Source: GCA-002733465 sp039969155 (GTDB lineage: Bacteria > Pseudomonadota > Gammaproteobacteria > Enterobacterales > Kangiellaceae). Taken from it: a stretch of DNA of 64,000 bases. The notes beneath the pieces are model-generated. The model did not search any database. It was not told the DNA's origin and saw only the letters and a list, made by a program, of their open reading frames with translations. This document shows, piece after piece, positions 36,334-46,657 of the stretch (within the stretch, counting starts at the first letter, position 1; every line of letters begins with the position of its first letter). Location of the stretch: contig JBDVOJ010000051.1 of the NCBI GenBank assembly GCA_039969155.1, positions 1 to 64,000 of the forward strand, in the 5' to 3' direction. The position numbers and the translations under genes are program-made.

Positions 36334-39300
36334 TTATTCCGGACAGCTGCCCGAAAATCGTTGAAAATCTTGGTCGTTGATCGAGTGAGATTCATCCTGT
36401 TCAAATGAATCAATCACAGATGGTAACAACTGAAACCCGACCCATCTGTTTCTGCCACTGTGTTTGGCTTGATAGAGTGCCTTGTCTGCGGTTTCTATGG
36501 CTTGTTCCCAACTCCATTTAGTTATTAGCTTTTGTTTCATGGGATAAAAGCTAAACCCTAGTGAAATGGTTAACTTGATCTTCTCACTCTCAACCCCAAT
36601 AAACTGTTTGCTTTTAATGGTCGACAATAGTCTATCGCATAATTCTTCAATCTGTGAGACATGGTCTGGTCTCAGCACCAGTAGGAATTCTTCTCCTCCC
36701 CAGCGAATGAGGTAATCGCCATCGCGAATGCTTTCTTGTAAGCAGCCTACAACTTGTTTTAATACTTCATCACCCGTGTAATGGCCAAACTCATCGTTAA
36801 TATTTTTGAAAAAATCGATATCCGCTAAAATAAAAACCATGTTTGCAACTGACGACCGGTTATCTGAAGTTCTTACATAGTGAGATATATCACTGACTAT
36901 TTGTTTTACAAAATATCGGCGATTGTGAATGCCTGTTAACGGGTCAGTGTATGAATGTACGGTCAGTTGCTTATTTGCCGCCGCGAGTTCTTGGTTCGCG
37001 ACAATAAGAGCTTCAGTTTTCTTTAAAATCAATTGTTCTAGAGCTTCAACTTTCCTTTTATTTCGAGCACCAATGAATAAATAGAATAAGTAAAGTAAGA
37101 TTAGGGATGCCACTAACACGGCCAGCTTAAAAATAAATGTTTCGTGATACCTAGCTTGAATAGTAAATTCTAAAGAGGTTGGCAGCTCAGCCCACACTCC
37201 TTCCCGATTACTGGCTTTGACTTCAAATATATAATCACCAGCGGGTAGATTGGTATAGAAAACTTCTCGGTCAGATCCATTTGACTTCCATTGCGGCGAG
37301 TAGCCAATTAAACGGTACTGATACTTAACTAGGCCTTCATCTAGGCTAGTTAAACCATTAAATCTGAAACTGATATCCCTCGCTACAAACTGTCTTTTCT
37401 TATATTGGTGTATCCCTTGATCAATAAAATACATATCGACCAATCCATCGGGACTGTTAATCTGCTCAATAAATGTTTGTACCGTAGGCAAATCTCTAAC
37501 AACTTTGATAGGTTGAAGTTTTAACACGCCTTTTCTAGTGGGATACCAAATAGCGTCATTCAACCTAACCGATTTCGCATGCCCGGCACCGTTACAGCAG
37601 TATGCTTTTTCGCTGCCAGCTAAATACCCGCTGTCTTTGAGAACTGGCTCTGTTGAAACATCTTTCCTTTGACCGCTAACATACTCGCTTAAACTTTTAA
37701 AATAGAGTCGATAAACACCATCAAATCCAGAAACCCAAATTGAATCACTATAAGGCGTTAAACTAAATGAACTATCGAAAACTAGACCCTGCTTGACTCT
37801 CACGGAATGCCAGTTCACGCCATCGAAAACCCCTAGCCCTTCACCATAGCTTCCGGCTAGCAAAAGATCGCCAATTTCAATTAAGCTAGTAACAAAACTG
37901 TCCTCAAAATATTTTGAGCTATTTAGGCGACCAGTACTTTCTTCATATAACAACAAGCCATTTTGAGTACCAAAATACAGCTGATTTTTAAATTCTTTAA
38001 TAGCGCGAAAGCTTCGGCTTTTTGTATTATTATCAATACCTACCTGTATAAAGTTACCAGCCGCTTGTTCACGTAAAAACATACCTTGCTCGGTTCCAAC
38101 CCACAAACGAGACTGACTATCCCGGTAAATGGCTTGAATTTGCAAACCAGCGAGCCATCGACCAGACTCTTGCATGTTACCACTGACGTTACTAATAGCT
38201 GGATGACTATTGTTTTCGTTTCTAATATTAAAAGATTGAAGTCCGGCTTTGGTACCAACCCACAAAGTATCATCATGGTCAAAATATAAGGTGTAAGCGG
38301 CACTATTGACTAGTTTGTTTGGTTGGAGGAGTAATTCAAATCGCTTGTTAACGAACTTATAAATGCCTTGTTGGGTACCGACAAATAGACTGCCAGCTGA
38401 GTTGACTGCGACACTCCACACTAAGTTTTCTTTTAACCCTTGGAATTCAGAAAACCTGACTGACCAACTATCTGTTAGCCTTATTAGACCCCGATCCGAA
38501 GTCCCAAACCAGAGTGCCCCTTCTCTATCTTGCATAAACTTGGAGACTCGATGATAACTTGGTTTTTCCTGCGGGTTAAATCGTTCCCCTTGATAATACC
38601 TAACTAAGCGTGATTCCGCGGCTATCCACAAGATCCCCTGCTCATCGAGATGCAAGTCACTGATATTTTCACCATTCAAACCGAGCAAATCTTGAGGTAC
38701 TTCGATTTTGTCTTTCCGGACAACCAACGGCCCCTCGGAAGTGGCCAGCCAAATACCCTCTGATTGAAGTGCAAAAGCGTTAATAATGGCTGACTGGTAT
38801 CCCACAGGAAGTTTATAAATCTGCGTCTTACCGTTCACTATAGTGGTGAACTGACCGCGTCCTCCTACGTAAAGGGTTTGATTGACACTTTTTAACGCAA
38901 AACTTTCTTTAGACAGCAAGAAAGGTTCGATTTTTCGGTTAACCACCTTGTGCAGGCCGTTGGTAGAAGCCACTATAATAGTCTGCTTATGTTCTAATAT
39001 ACGATAGGGTTTGACCAAATCATTGGGCTCAAGGGATACCGCCTGGAAGCCCTCTTGCTCCGCGAAAGCGATGCCATTTTCAGTAAGAACCCACAAGGTA
39101 TTTTGGCTATCAACTAGGATATCTTTAACAATATTACTCTTGAAAGCCGCGGTATTTGAGCGATTAAAGCTGACAAATTCTTTGCCGTTAAAGCGGGCAA
39201 TGCCGCTTTGAGTGCCGACCCAAACATAACCTTTAGAGTCTTGCGCCAAGGCAGTAACCGATACCTGAGGTAACTGTTCATCCACTCCCCAAGTCTTTGA

Positions 39301-39390
39301 ATTATATTGAGATATTTCGCGATCAGAATCTAAAGCCAATACCGAGCCTGCTAGTAGCTCAGCAATGAGTAAAACTAGGATGTATAACAA
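36334..39390 (-). CDS. two-component-regulator-propeller diguanylate cyclase
   Basis: This 1018-residue protein has an N-terminal hydrophobic signal (LLYILVLLIAELLAGSVLAL). About fourteen Reg_prop repeats follow (DSKGYVWVGTQSGIARF type), forming two seven-bladed periplasmic propellers. A Y_Y_Y domain (YQYRLIGYSPQW, near 700), one transmembrane helix (about 760-780), a coiled coil and a GGDEF domain with an intact RWGGEEF active site follow. It would synthesise c-di-GMP in response to an external ligand. Start: only a TTG at 39390 opens the frame. It would leave the signal without positive charges, whereas the codons just upstream (KFR) supply them, so initiation here is unusual or misread. 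Confidence 0.88.
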   Translation of the reverse strand: MLYILVLLIAELLAGSVLALDSDREISQYNSKTWGVDEQLPQVSVTALAQDSKGYVWVGTQSGIARFNGKEFVSFNRSNTAAFKSNIVKDILVDSQNTLWVLTENGIAFAEQEGFQAVSLEPNDLVKPYRILEHKQTIIVASTNGLHKVVNRKIEPFLLSKESFALKSVNQTLYVGGRGQFTTIVNGKTQIYKLPVGYQSAIINAFALQSEGIWLATSEGPLVVRKDKIEVPQDLLGLNGENISDLHLDEQGILWIAAESRLVRYYQGERFNPQEKPSYHRVSKFMQDREGALWFGTSDRGLIRLTDSWSVRFSEFQGLKENLVWSVAVNSAGSLFVGTQQGIYKFVNKRFELLLQPNKLVNSAAYTLYFDHDDTLWVGTKAGLQSFNIRNENNSHPAISNVSGNMQESGRWLAGLQIQAIYRDSQSRLWVGTEQGMFLREQAAGNFIQVGIDNNTKSRSFRAIKEFKNQLYFGTQNGLLLYEESTGRLNSSKYFEDSFVTSLIEIGDLLLAGSYGEGLGVFDGVNWHSVRVKQGLVFDSSFSLTPYSDSIWVSGFDGVYRLYFKSLSEYVSGQRKDVSTEPVLKDSGYLAGSEKAYCCNGAGHAKSVRLNDAIWYPTRKGVLKLQPIKVVRDLPTVQTFIEQINSPDGLVDMYFIDQGIHQYKKRQFVARDISFRFNGLTSLDEGLVKYQYRLIGYSPQWKSNGSDREVFYTNLPAGDYIFEVKASNREGVWAELPTSLEFTIQARYHETFIFKLAVLVASLILLYLFYLFIGARNKRKVEALEQLILKKTEALIVANQELAAANKQLTVHSYTDPLTGIHNRRYFVKQIVSDISHYVRTSDNRSSVANMVFILADIDFFKNINDEFGHYTGDEVLKQVVGCLQESIRDGDYLIRWGGEEFLLVLRPDHVSQIEELCDRLLSTIKSKQFIGVESEKIKLTISLGFSFYPMKQKLITKWSWEQAIETADKALYQAKHSGRNRWVGFQLLPSVIDSFEQDESHSINDQDFQRFSGSCPE

Positions 39391-39520
39391 GCGAAACTTA
39401 AAAGTGATATGTCACCTACTATCAAACCGAAGCAGTTTGTTGAATCAACCTTATCTAGCATTAATATAAGAATAGCAGCTATGATTCATTCTAACCGCAT
39501 TTTATATGGATCTAGAAGCC

Positions 39521-42500
39521 CTAGTAAAGTGCCTGTTCTAATTTATCAAATTGCTTTTGAAGTTTTTTCGCGGAGACACCGCCCATTACTTTAATATTGG
39601 GTGCAAACAAACTAATTCGGTATTCTTGGAGCATCCAAAAGAGAGTGCTCATTGGTTGTCTCATGGCCTCAACGCTACTAGTCGCGGATAATTCCTGCCA
39701 CCAGTTTTGCCACTCTAACCAATTTTCTAAACTTGCCTGTTCTTTAGGAAAGTTCTCTTTAATTCTTTTAATTCTAGCTTCAATAGCGTCTAAATACCTC
39801 AAATAATTGGATAACAAGTTTTCCTTTTGCTCTAGAATTCTATCTAAAGTCCAAAGACGAGAAATCTCTGCCTTAATATCGATGACCGAGTCTGTGTAAA
39901 CATTACTGGTAAGACTCGAAAGCTTAAGAAAAATATTATTTATCCTTCTTAACATTTTCAAAGAACCATTTAAATTCTCTGCGACTTCGCTGCGTACCTC
40001 TGATTTAAACTGTTCGGCTAATAACAAATAAGCATCCTGATCAATAACCGAATGCTGTTGCGAAGCGGTCATTGTTAAAGCGACCGAAAATGCAATCCAA
40101 TCAACCAGTTGTGAAAAGCCCCCAAATCTCAAGTTCAGTTTTTCCAGTTCTTTTCTTTCTGGCCAACTATTTTTGATCGATTTAATCACCCTTGCATTTG
40201 TTAACAATAGCAATCGAGCGACACCCCGTTGGTGATAGAATTTGGCATCCTCTAAGCTAGCAAAATCAGTTAACTCGACATGGGTAACACAGTCCTTAAT
40301 ACCTGAAAATATTCGAATCGTTTGCCCTTGCTTCGTTCGGACATATTCAAGACCTTGAAACTCAGAGGGCCAATCGAGTCGTTTAGAGTTTGAGATTGGC
40401 GACTTAAGTTTGTCTTTTGTTGTTTGCTTAGCTTGTTGTTTAACTTGTTTCTTCACATAAGACAATTGTGTGGATAAAACTGGTTTTTTAGCTTTTTCGT
40501 TACTGGTTTTAAACTTCATTTTTAAATGAAGCGGTATTTCATCCAAATTGATCATGTCTGGGGTTATGGTCACGTCGTTTAACTTGGATAAAGTACTAAT
40601 CAAGAGCGATTTAAAATTTTGTTTTTGGTAATCGCCTTTAACGATCGCTTGGTAACAAAGGTTGGCGGTGTCGGCAACAGGGATCAATTGTTTTCTTATT
40701 GGCTTAGGTAAACTTTTTAGCACGGCTTGGATCTTTTCAGATAAGTAGCCTGGCACTAGCCATTCGAAGTCTTCCTGCTTGAATTGCAACAACATTTCAT
40801 GCGGAATATCCACGGCTACACCATCTTCTGGATTTCCAGGAGAAAAACTATAAGATACTGGAAGCGTCACACCATTAACTGTAATTTCCGATGGGTAATC
40901 TTCTAGCGAGTTTGACTCTTTGGTTAACAATTCCTCTCGAGTGAACTGTAATTTTTGATTACGTGCATTCCAGTCCTTTTTTAACCACTTTGTTAAACTT
41001 TGACTAGAGACAACTTGTTCAGGTAACTTGTTAGCATACAACTGAGCTAACTCTTGTTCGCCAATTCTAAGATCGGTTTGGCGTAACTTTTGCTGTTGCT
41101 CTTCAATGTCGAGTAAAATCGATTGATTTTTTGTTAAGAAAGGAAACGACTTAGGAAGCTGCGCTTTAGCAAGTCCGTCGAGTAAAAATACTTCTCTTGA
41201 AAGTTCTGGCGCTATACTACTGCTATTGACTAGTCGCTTAGCGGTGATCATCAATCCTAAAACAGTTTGATCTAAAAAGTAGGCAGCATGCCCCTTAGCT
41301 TTACGCCAATGAATATCTTTGTAGTTGTTTTTAACTAAGTGTGGCACCGCCTGTTCAATCCATTGCGGCTTTACGGGAAAATTAGTACGTGCATAGACTT
41401 TATCGGTTTCGACTAACTCTGTTGACAGCAACCATTCATTCTTCTTTTTGAATAGTACCGATGACGGATGGATCCAAACTTTTAATCCTCGGGCACCTTG
41501 ATAATAATGCTCTGGAGTCTTCTTTAATAAATGGCCAACAAAACCGCAAATTAATCCTCGATGAATTTCATCGTCCGAGGCTTTTTGCTGGTTAGCCGTA
41601 ATTCCTAATTCAGATAGATTTTCTTTACTTTGAAAGTAAACATTTCGCCACTCTAACCAACCGACAAAATTAATAAAGTGCTTTTGGCACCAGTTCTTAA
41701 ACTTACTTGAAGATAATTCTTGCCGTTTCTTTTCTAGAAAAAACCATAGTTTTAATACTGATAAAACATCCGAAGTTTCATCTCGATATTGAGCATGACT
41801 TTGTTCAGCTTTTTGTTGTTTTTCAAGAGGTCTCATCCGAACGTCTCGAACACTTAAAAAGCTACTGATGATCAGCATTTCATTAACCGCATTAGAATTC
41901 GGTTCCAATAGAATTCTAGCTAGTTGCGGATCGACAACCATTGCTGACATTTTTCGGCCAATTTGGGTTAATCGCTGCTCTGAGTCAACCGCCGCTAACT
42001 CGAATAACAAATTGAAAGCGACTTTCCATTGTCTTTCATCCGGCTTTTGAATAAATGGAAAACTCTCGACGTCATCAACCTTTAGAGATTTTAATCTAAG
42101 CACAACTGATGATAAATTAGTCCGACTTATTTCAGCTTCAGTAAACTCCACCCGACTGTCAAAATCTTCTTCCGAATACAGGCGATAACAAATACCAGGA
42201 CAAATACGACCACAACGCCCTTTCCGTTGATCGGCGCTCGCTCGCGAGACTTTTTCGACTGGTAGTTGCTGAATTTTATTTCGCTGGCTATAACGACTAA
42301 TTCTTGCCGTTCCAATATCAATGACAAATACGATATTGGGGATGGTTAATGATGTTTCTGCAACGTTGGTCGCTATGATTATTTTTCTGCGTTGTGAGCT
42401 CTTAAAGATAGCTTGCTGTTCTTTGATGCCTAAACGCGCGAACAACGGATGTATCTCACAATCGACTAGTTTCTGTTTACGCAAGAACTTGTCAAGATTT

Positions 42501-43390
42501 TTTATCTCCGCTTCGCCATGAGAAAAAATTAGAATATCACCAGTAGAATGACTGATACATTGGTCCACAGCATTTACGACTCCTGTAAAAATAGGATCAT
42601 CATTAGAGTCATTTTCAAGCTGCTCTTCCAAGGGTTGATAGATGACTTCTACCGGATAAGTTCTGCCTTCGACTAAAACCACCGGCGCGTCATTAAAGTA
42701 TTTTGAAAAGCTGTCGGGATCGATAGTTGCGGAAGTAACGATCACTTTTAACTCTGGACGTTTGAGCAGAAGTTTTTTTAGAAAACCCAACAAGAAATCG
42801 ATATTTAAGCTACGTTCATGCGCTTCATCAATAATGACAACTTCATACTCACTCAGCAGCGGGTCTGACTGCAATTCAGCTAACAAAATCCCGTCAGTCA
42901 TCAACTTGACTCGGGTATTAGAGCTAGTCTTGTCAGCAAACCTCACACTGTAACCGACCAACTCTCCCAACGGTGTTGAGACCTCCTCTGCAATTCGACT
43001 GGCAACACTAGTGGCAGCTACGCGACGAGGCTGGGTATGTGCAATTTTTCCGCGCCGCCCAAAACCGGCATTGAGACATATCTTTGGAAGCTGCGTGGTC
43101 TTCCCACATCCAGTTTCCCCTGCAACTATGACGACCTGATTGTCACGAATTAGCTCACTTATCTGCTCTGCTTTTTGTGCGATTGGTAACTCAGGGTCTA
43201 TATCGAGTGGACTGATTCTGGTGTCGATTTGTTGTGTAATGCTGGTTGATTTTTGTTTAATTGCTTGTAGTTTTTGATCCAGCTTGTCAGAAGGCTGACC
43301 TCGCTTTTTACGAGTAGCAATTTTTCGCTCGAGCGAAAATAATTTGCCTAAGTCTTTAGTTTGGATGGAGTGAGTTTCGAAAGTACGCAT
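39521..43390 (-). CDS. hrpA: ATP-dependent RNA helicase HrpA
   Basis: This 1289-residue DEAH-box helicase has Walker A GETGCGKTTQLPK near 90, VIIDEAHERSLN (motif II), SATID (motif III), the QRKGRCGR motif VI and the HA2/OB regions, followed by a long DUF3418 C-terminus characteristic of HrpA. Length matches E. coli HrpA (1300). It is linked to resolution of stalled ribosomes and mRNA processing. No frameshift or missing motif is seen. Confidence 0.96.
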   Translation of the reverse strand: MRTFETHSIQTKDLGKLFSLERKIATRKKRGQPSDKLDQKLQAIKQKSTSITQQIDTRISPLDIDPELPIAQKAEQISELIRDNQVVIVAGETGCGKTTQLPKICLNAGFGRRGKIAHTQPRRVAATSVASRIAEEVSTPLGELVGYSVRFADKTSSNTRVKLMTDGILLAELQSDPLLSEYEVVIIDEAHERSLNIDFLLGFLKKLLLKRPELKVIVTSATIDPDSFSKYFNDAPVVLVEGRTYPVEVIYQPLEEQLENDSNDDPIFTGVVNAVDQCISHSTGDILIFSHGEAEIKNLDKFLRKQKLVDCEIHPLFARLGIKEQQAIFKSSQRRKIIIATNVAETSLTIPNIVFVIDIGTARISRYSQRNKIQQLPVEKVSRASADQRKGRCGRICPGICYRLYSEEDFDSRVEFTEAEISRTNLSSVVLRLKSLKVDDVESFPFIQKPDERQWKVAFNLLFELAAVDSEQRLTQIGRKMSAMVVDPQLARILLEPNSNAVNEMLIISSFLSVRDVRMRPLEKQQKAEQSHAQYRDETSDVLSVLKLWFFLEKKRQELSSSKFKNWCQKHFINFVGWLEWRNVYFQSKENLSELGITANQQKASDDEIHRGLICGFVGHLLKKTPEHYYQGARGLKVWIHPSSVLFKKKNEWLLSTELVETDKVYARTNFPVKPQWIEQAVPHLVKNNYKDIHWRKAKGHAAYFLDQTVLGLMITAKRLVNSSSIAPELSREVFLLDGLAKAQLPKSFPFLTKNQSILLDIEEQQQKLRQTDLRIGEQELAQLYANKLPEQVVSSQSLTKWLKKDWNARNQKLQFTREELLTKESNSLEDYPSEITVNGVTLPVSYSFSPGNPEDGVAVDIPHEMLLQFKQEDFEWLVPGYLSEKIQAVLKSLPKPIRKQLIPVADTANLCYQAIVKGDYQKQNFKSLLISTLSKLNDVTITPDMINLDEIPLHLKMKFKTSNEKAKKPVLSTQLSYVKKQVKQQAKQTTKDKLKSPISNSKRLDWPSEFQGLEYVRTKQGQTIRIFSGIKDCVTHVELTDFASLEDAKFYHQRGVARLLLLTNARVIKSIKNSWPERKELEKLNLRFGGFSQLVDWIAFSVALTMTASQQHSVIDQDAYLLLAEQFKSEVRSEVAENLNGSLKMLRRINNIFLKLSSLTSNVYTDSVIDIKAEISRLWTLDRILEQKENLLSNYLRYLDAIEARIKRIKENFPKEQASLENWLEWQNWWQELSATSSVEAMRQPMSTLFWMLQEYRISLFAPNIKVMGGVSAKKLQKQFDKLEQALY

Positions 43391-43429
43391 AATGCAGATT
43401 GCATTCTCAGTATTTTAAGATCAGATAGA

Positions 43430-43461
43430 TAAAAAGCAAAAAGCCTGCTATAGAGCAGGCT
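43430..43461 (-). terminator. rho-independent terminator downstream of the hydrolase gene
   Basis: On the minus strand, AGCCTGCT (43454-43461) pairs with AGCAGGCT (43442-43449), followed by TTTTTGCTTTTT. It lies about 25 bases after the stop of the gene ending at 43486. Confidence 0.88.
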
Positions 43462-43485
43462 CTGATAAAACGACCTGAGAAAAAA

Positions 43486-44313
43486 CTAATCCCAGAACGA
43501 GTGAGGAGCTCGAAGCTCTCCAATAAAATCGGCAACCGGTTTATAAAAATCTTTGTCTTCCCAGTAGCCTGTATGACATGCAGGATTCCAAGAGGTTGCA
43601 GCACTTCCGACATTGATTTCAAAATCACCATCAACATGCTTATCAAACTCTTCTGAAAGTCCCTTAAGTGGATAAGCCACGATATCGTCTTTATCATAGA
43701 AGTTGTACCAACGAGAACGCTTAGCTAAATCGGCTGGTAATGCTTCACCGGTAATCTTGCACGAATGTCCTAGCTCTGAATCAAGGCCTTCTAGCGTGTA
43801 CATACCTTGCGGGTTACCAAAAGTGATATATCCCACTAAGGTTTTCATCGTTTCAAAGTTACTCAGTTGACTCTTACCTTCTTGCATCGACTTGATGAAA
43901 TGACTCATCATCACACCACCATACGAGTGAGCTAATACAACAAGAGGCGTTTCATCAGTGTTTACTCGTCGGTGAGAAGCAAATTTACGCATGCCATCTT
44001 TTATACGATTATTAATCGACTCGTAAACTTCCGTACCCGGCGTATATAAAAGAGCAAGCGCTTGGGTATCCGTCATAATTTGGCGTAAGTTTTGGTAAGC
44101 TAAATCACCTTTATAATTAGCTTTCTTACGAAAAGCTTCCAGCTCATCACGAACTAAATCAGCCCAGTAAATTTCAAAGAACAGTAGATCATCTTCCAGA
44201 CGCCCTTCTGCGCCTTTGACATATTCTTCTGTGATTCGGTGTTTTAGCTCAACAGAATAGAATTCCTCTTCGCTCCCCAAACCATGAATGACCGCGATCG
44301 CTAGTCTTTTCAT
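43486..44313 (-). CDS. alpha/beta-hydrolase, lipase-like, cytoplasmic
   Basis: This 275-residue protein starts directly with the beta1-HG element (RLAIAVIHGLGS) and has the nucleophile elbow AHSYGGVMM near residue 130, with serine in a G/AHSxGG context. Candidates for the remaining triad residues are the D in YDKDDIVAYP and the H in PACHTGYW. No signal peptide is seen, so it is likely cytosolic. The family resembles unassigned lipase class 3/PGAP1-like esterases. The substrate is unknown. Confidence 0.75.
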   Translation of the reverse strand: MKRLAIAVIHGLGSEEEFYSVELKHRITEEYVKGAEGRLEDDLLFFEIYWADLVRDELEAFRKKANYKGDLAYQNLRQIMTDTQALALLYTPGTEVYESINNRIKDGMRKFASHRRVNTDETPLVVLAHSYGGVMMSHFIKSMQEGKSQLSNFETMKTLVGYITFGNPQGMYTLEGLDSELGHSCKITGEALPADLAKRSRWYNFYDKDDIVAYPLKGLSEEFDKHVDGDFEINVGSAATSWNPACHTGYWEDKDFYKPVADFIGELRAPHSFWD

Positions 44314-44623
44314 TTGTTCTCCTCTCTCTTAGGTCTTATTTGCCTATTCTTAGCCTAACTGCAACCAATAAAGGCTATCTTGTTGTATTGTTAGTGGCTA
44401 ATCATAAAATAATCAGGCGGTCATTACTAGTGTAAATCCACAAACATTACAGCAAACAAGCAATTCTTAAATTAATGCTATGTTATTGATAACTAGTAAG
44501 TTCTTTTTTAAATTGGCTGGCGATTTCACGCGATAAATATCGATCGACGGAAATTCAACATTATTGACAAGCATTTAACCGATCAACCGAGCCAAAGCGA
44601 ACCTTGTTTTCGGTTGGTAACTT
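44314..44623. other. intergenic region, nothing recognised
   Basis: The 310 bases between the hydrolase and the Tag-like gene, both minus strand, hold presumably the hydrolase promoter. No repeat, RNA gene or operator was recognised. Confidence 0.6.
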
Positions 44624-45307
44624 CTATTCTGAGTAGTTTTCGCCGATTGAACAGGCAATGGTGCGACTAATCTCTGAGAAGGAACATCCTGATTGCTGAT
44701 GCCAGTCATTAAAAGCTGCCTGAACCAATTTTAAATCCCTTTGTGAGGTTGGGTGCTTATTGATTAAATTCTGACCAATTAGGTATTGAACCACATCACG
44801 TGTTAACAAAAAGGTGTCTTTTCCAACCGTTCTCAAAAAATACGGACCGGTATTTCCGCCAAGTCGACTACCGTGTTTTTTTAAATAAAGCCACAACAAG
44901 GTTATTTCTTCAGCGGGCCACTCGGCAACAAATTCTCCAAAACTTCCGTTCTTTTCACTAATTTCTTGGATAAAGAAAGCATTGTCTCGAACCGATTTGA
45001 CCTTAGTGAAATTTCTGATAATCCGTTTATCCTGAGCCATTCGCTCAATCTGTTCGTCACTGGCAAGTTCTAATTTGTGTGGCTCAAATCCCCAAAACAC
45101 CTCTTCAAAGCCAGGCCATTTGTTTTCAACCACCCGCCAAACAAAGCCAGATTGAAAGATTTTTTTGGTCATTTCTGCCAAATAGACGCTGTTGGGCAGT
45201 GCGATTAGCTGTTTCTTTGAAGCAGGCTTTGGCATTAACTCACTGAGGTTGGATTTGCCAAGTTTACGCTCAATGGCTCTTTTCTGGATTTTGCTGAATT
45301 TTTCCAA
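44624..45307 (-). CDS. DNA-3-methyladenine glycosylase I-like protein
   Basis: This 227-residue protein has the Tag pattern FQSGFVWRVVENKWPGFEEVFWGFEPHKL, then SDEQIERMAQDKRIIRNFTKVKSVRDNA, typical of the HhH-GPD Tag/adenine-glycosylase family (base excision of 3-methyladenine). It is shifted relative to E. coli Tag (187): the N-terminal YHDxEWG box is not evident and is replaced by a basic KKQLIALPNS segment, and the usual Zn-binding Cys/His pair is not obvious. It may therefore be a divergent subfamily. Confidence 0.75.
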   Translation of the reverse strand: MEKFSKIQKRAIERKLGKSNLSELMPKPASKKQLIALPNSVYLAEMTKKIFQSGFVWRVVENKWPGFEEVFWGFEPHKLELASDEQIERMAQDKRIIRNFTKVKSVRDNAFFIQEISEKNGSFGEFVAEWPAEEITLLWLYLKKHGSRLGGNTGPYFLRTVGKDTFLLTRDVVQYLIGQNLINKHPTSQRDLKLVQAAFNDWHQQSGCSFSEISRTIACSIGENYSE

Positions 45308-45409
45308 GGTTAAAACTATCTAACAGACAATGACTGATAATGGCAGAATAACATTGCTAAACCACAATGAAAACAGCATTGTGGTTTAGCTAATAAATAG
45401 ATTATTCGG

Positions 45410-46657
45410 CTAGAGTTTATCGCAAGCGAAGTCGTAGATAGGTCCAATTCCTGAGACTTGCAAATTAGTATAGCTGGAACCGTCATAGTCCTGACGGTAG
45501 TTAAGCATTTGATATCGGCATCGGCCGTCAGGATGCTTCATAATCACGACTCCGCCAATCACTTTTCCAGTAATAATACCGGTGAGTCTATTGCGTGTGA
45601 TTGACCAATCAGATTGAGTCAAATAGGTTTTTATAAGACTTTCTTTCCAAGACCAAGCCTGAGCCCAGCGGCTGGCAGCATCCAGCAATTGTTGCTTATC
45701 GGAGTACACTAAGCCTTCTTTAGGTAATTCACGGGCTGCATCCTTGGCAGACTTCTCTGCTAATGCTTTTTGCTCGAAATACGATTTAGCTTTCGCAAAA
45801 TATTCGCCCATCATCGAATCTAAAGTATTTTGCATCTGCTTACTCTGAAGAATCTTTCTAATGTAAGCTTGATTGTTTGAATAAACATTGTATTTGCTGT
45901 GCTTACTCCATTCAGTTCGACCGAAACCCGAAGCGTTTGCAAAGGTGTAGACCAGCACGCCATCTTTGAGGTCAAATAAGTAATAACTAGACGCATTACG
46001 ATAAACATCCACACCAATAACGCCACTTTCTTCCGGTAAAATTTTATATTCAACCATTGAACAACTATCACAAGGCTTAACCAAAACAGATTTTTTGCCT
46101 TTTTCATTAAACTCTATTGAATAACTAGACTGTATTTTTCCGCCATGTTTCTGCGGTACCGCCAAGAAGTACTCTCCACCAGAATGCGCCATCTCACCCA
46201 CTTCTTGATTCATGATTTTATGCGATAAATCAATGGCAAACTTTTCGACGCTAGCGCGATCGAAGTTAGCCGCAGCCTGTTGGTCGCGAGTATACAGATT
46301 TGCATGGCCAATTTTTGACCAAACCTTACGCCCTAATAAACCATCAGGCTGTACTAACACAAAACTATTTTCATTAAGCGGAATTAAATAGAGACCCGAA
46401 GTCATGAATACTGGCGTACCTAAGGTTTTTGACGGTTCTTGTTGAAAAGAGTAAACAGCCGGTGGACATGATTGGCATGCGGCGACAGCAATCACCGTTT
46501 TATTGCCCAATTGACCATATTGCATGAGAACTTTGGATTTGCCTCTTTCCGGCACGCCTAAATAGTATTCTCCATTCACACTGGCTTCAGTTAGCTCTAA
46601 AGCGTGTACATTGTAGTTAAACAAAACGACCAAAAGGCCCAACAACCACTTATTCAT
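45410..46657 (-). CDS. secreted protein with duplicated CxxC-containing module, unknown function
   Basis: This 415-residue protein has a signal peptide (MNKWLLGLLVVLFNYNVHA/LE). It contains two related modules of about 100 residues (about 28-130 and 160-265). Each starts GEYYLGVP or GEYFLAVP, has a CxxC pair (CQSC, CDSC) after a beta-rich stretch, and ends GRKVWSKIGHANLYT or GRTEWSKHSKYNVY. A helical, Lys/Ala-rich region follows (about 270-330), with a C-terminal domain containing another Cys near the end. I do not recognise the family. The duplicated CxxC suggests a disulfide or metal site in the periplasm. Confidence 0.72.
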   Translation of the reverse strand: MNKWLLGLLVVLFNYNVHALELTEASVNGEYYLGVPERGKSKVLMQYGQLGNKTVIAVAACQSCPPAVYSFQQEPSKTLGTPVFMTSGLYLIPLNENSFVLVQPDGLLGRKVWSKIGHANLYTRDQQAAANFDRASVEKFAIDLSHKIMNQEVGEMAHSGGEYFLAVPQKHGGKIQSSYSIEFNEKGKKSVLVKPCDSCSMVEYKILPEESGVIGVDVYRNASSYYLFDLKDGVLVYTFANASGFGRTEWSKHSKYNVYSNNQAYIRKILQSKQMQNTLDSMMGEYFAKAKSYFEQKALAEKSAKDAARELPKEGLVYSDKQQLLDAASRWAQAWSWKESLIKTYLTQSDWSITRNRLTGIITGKVIGGVVIMKHPDGRCRYQMLNYRQDYDGSSYTNLQVSGIGPIYDFACDKL

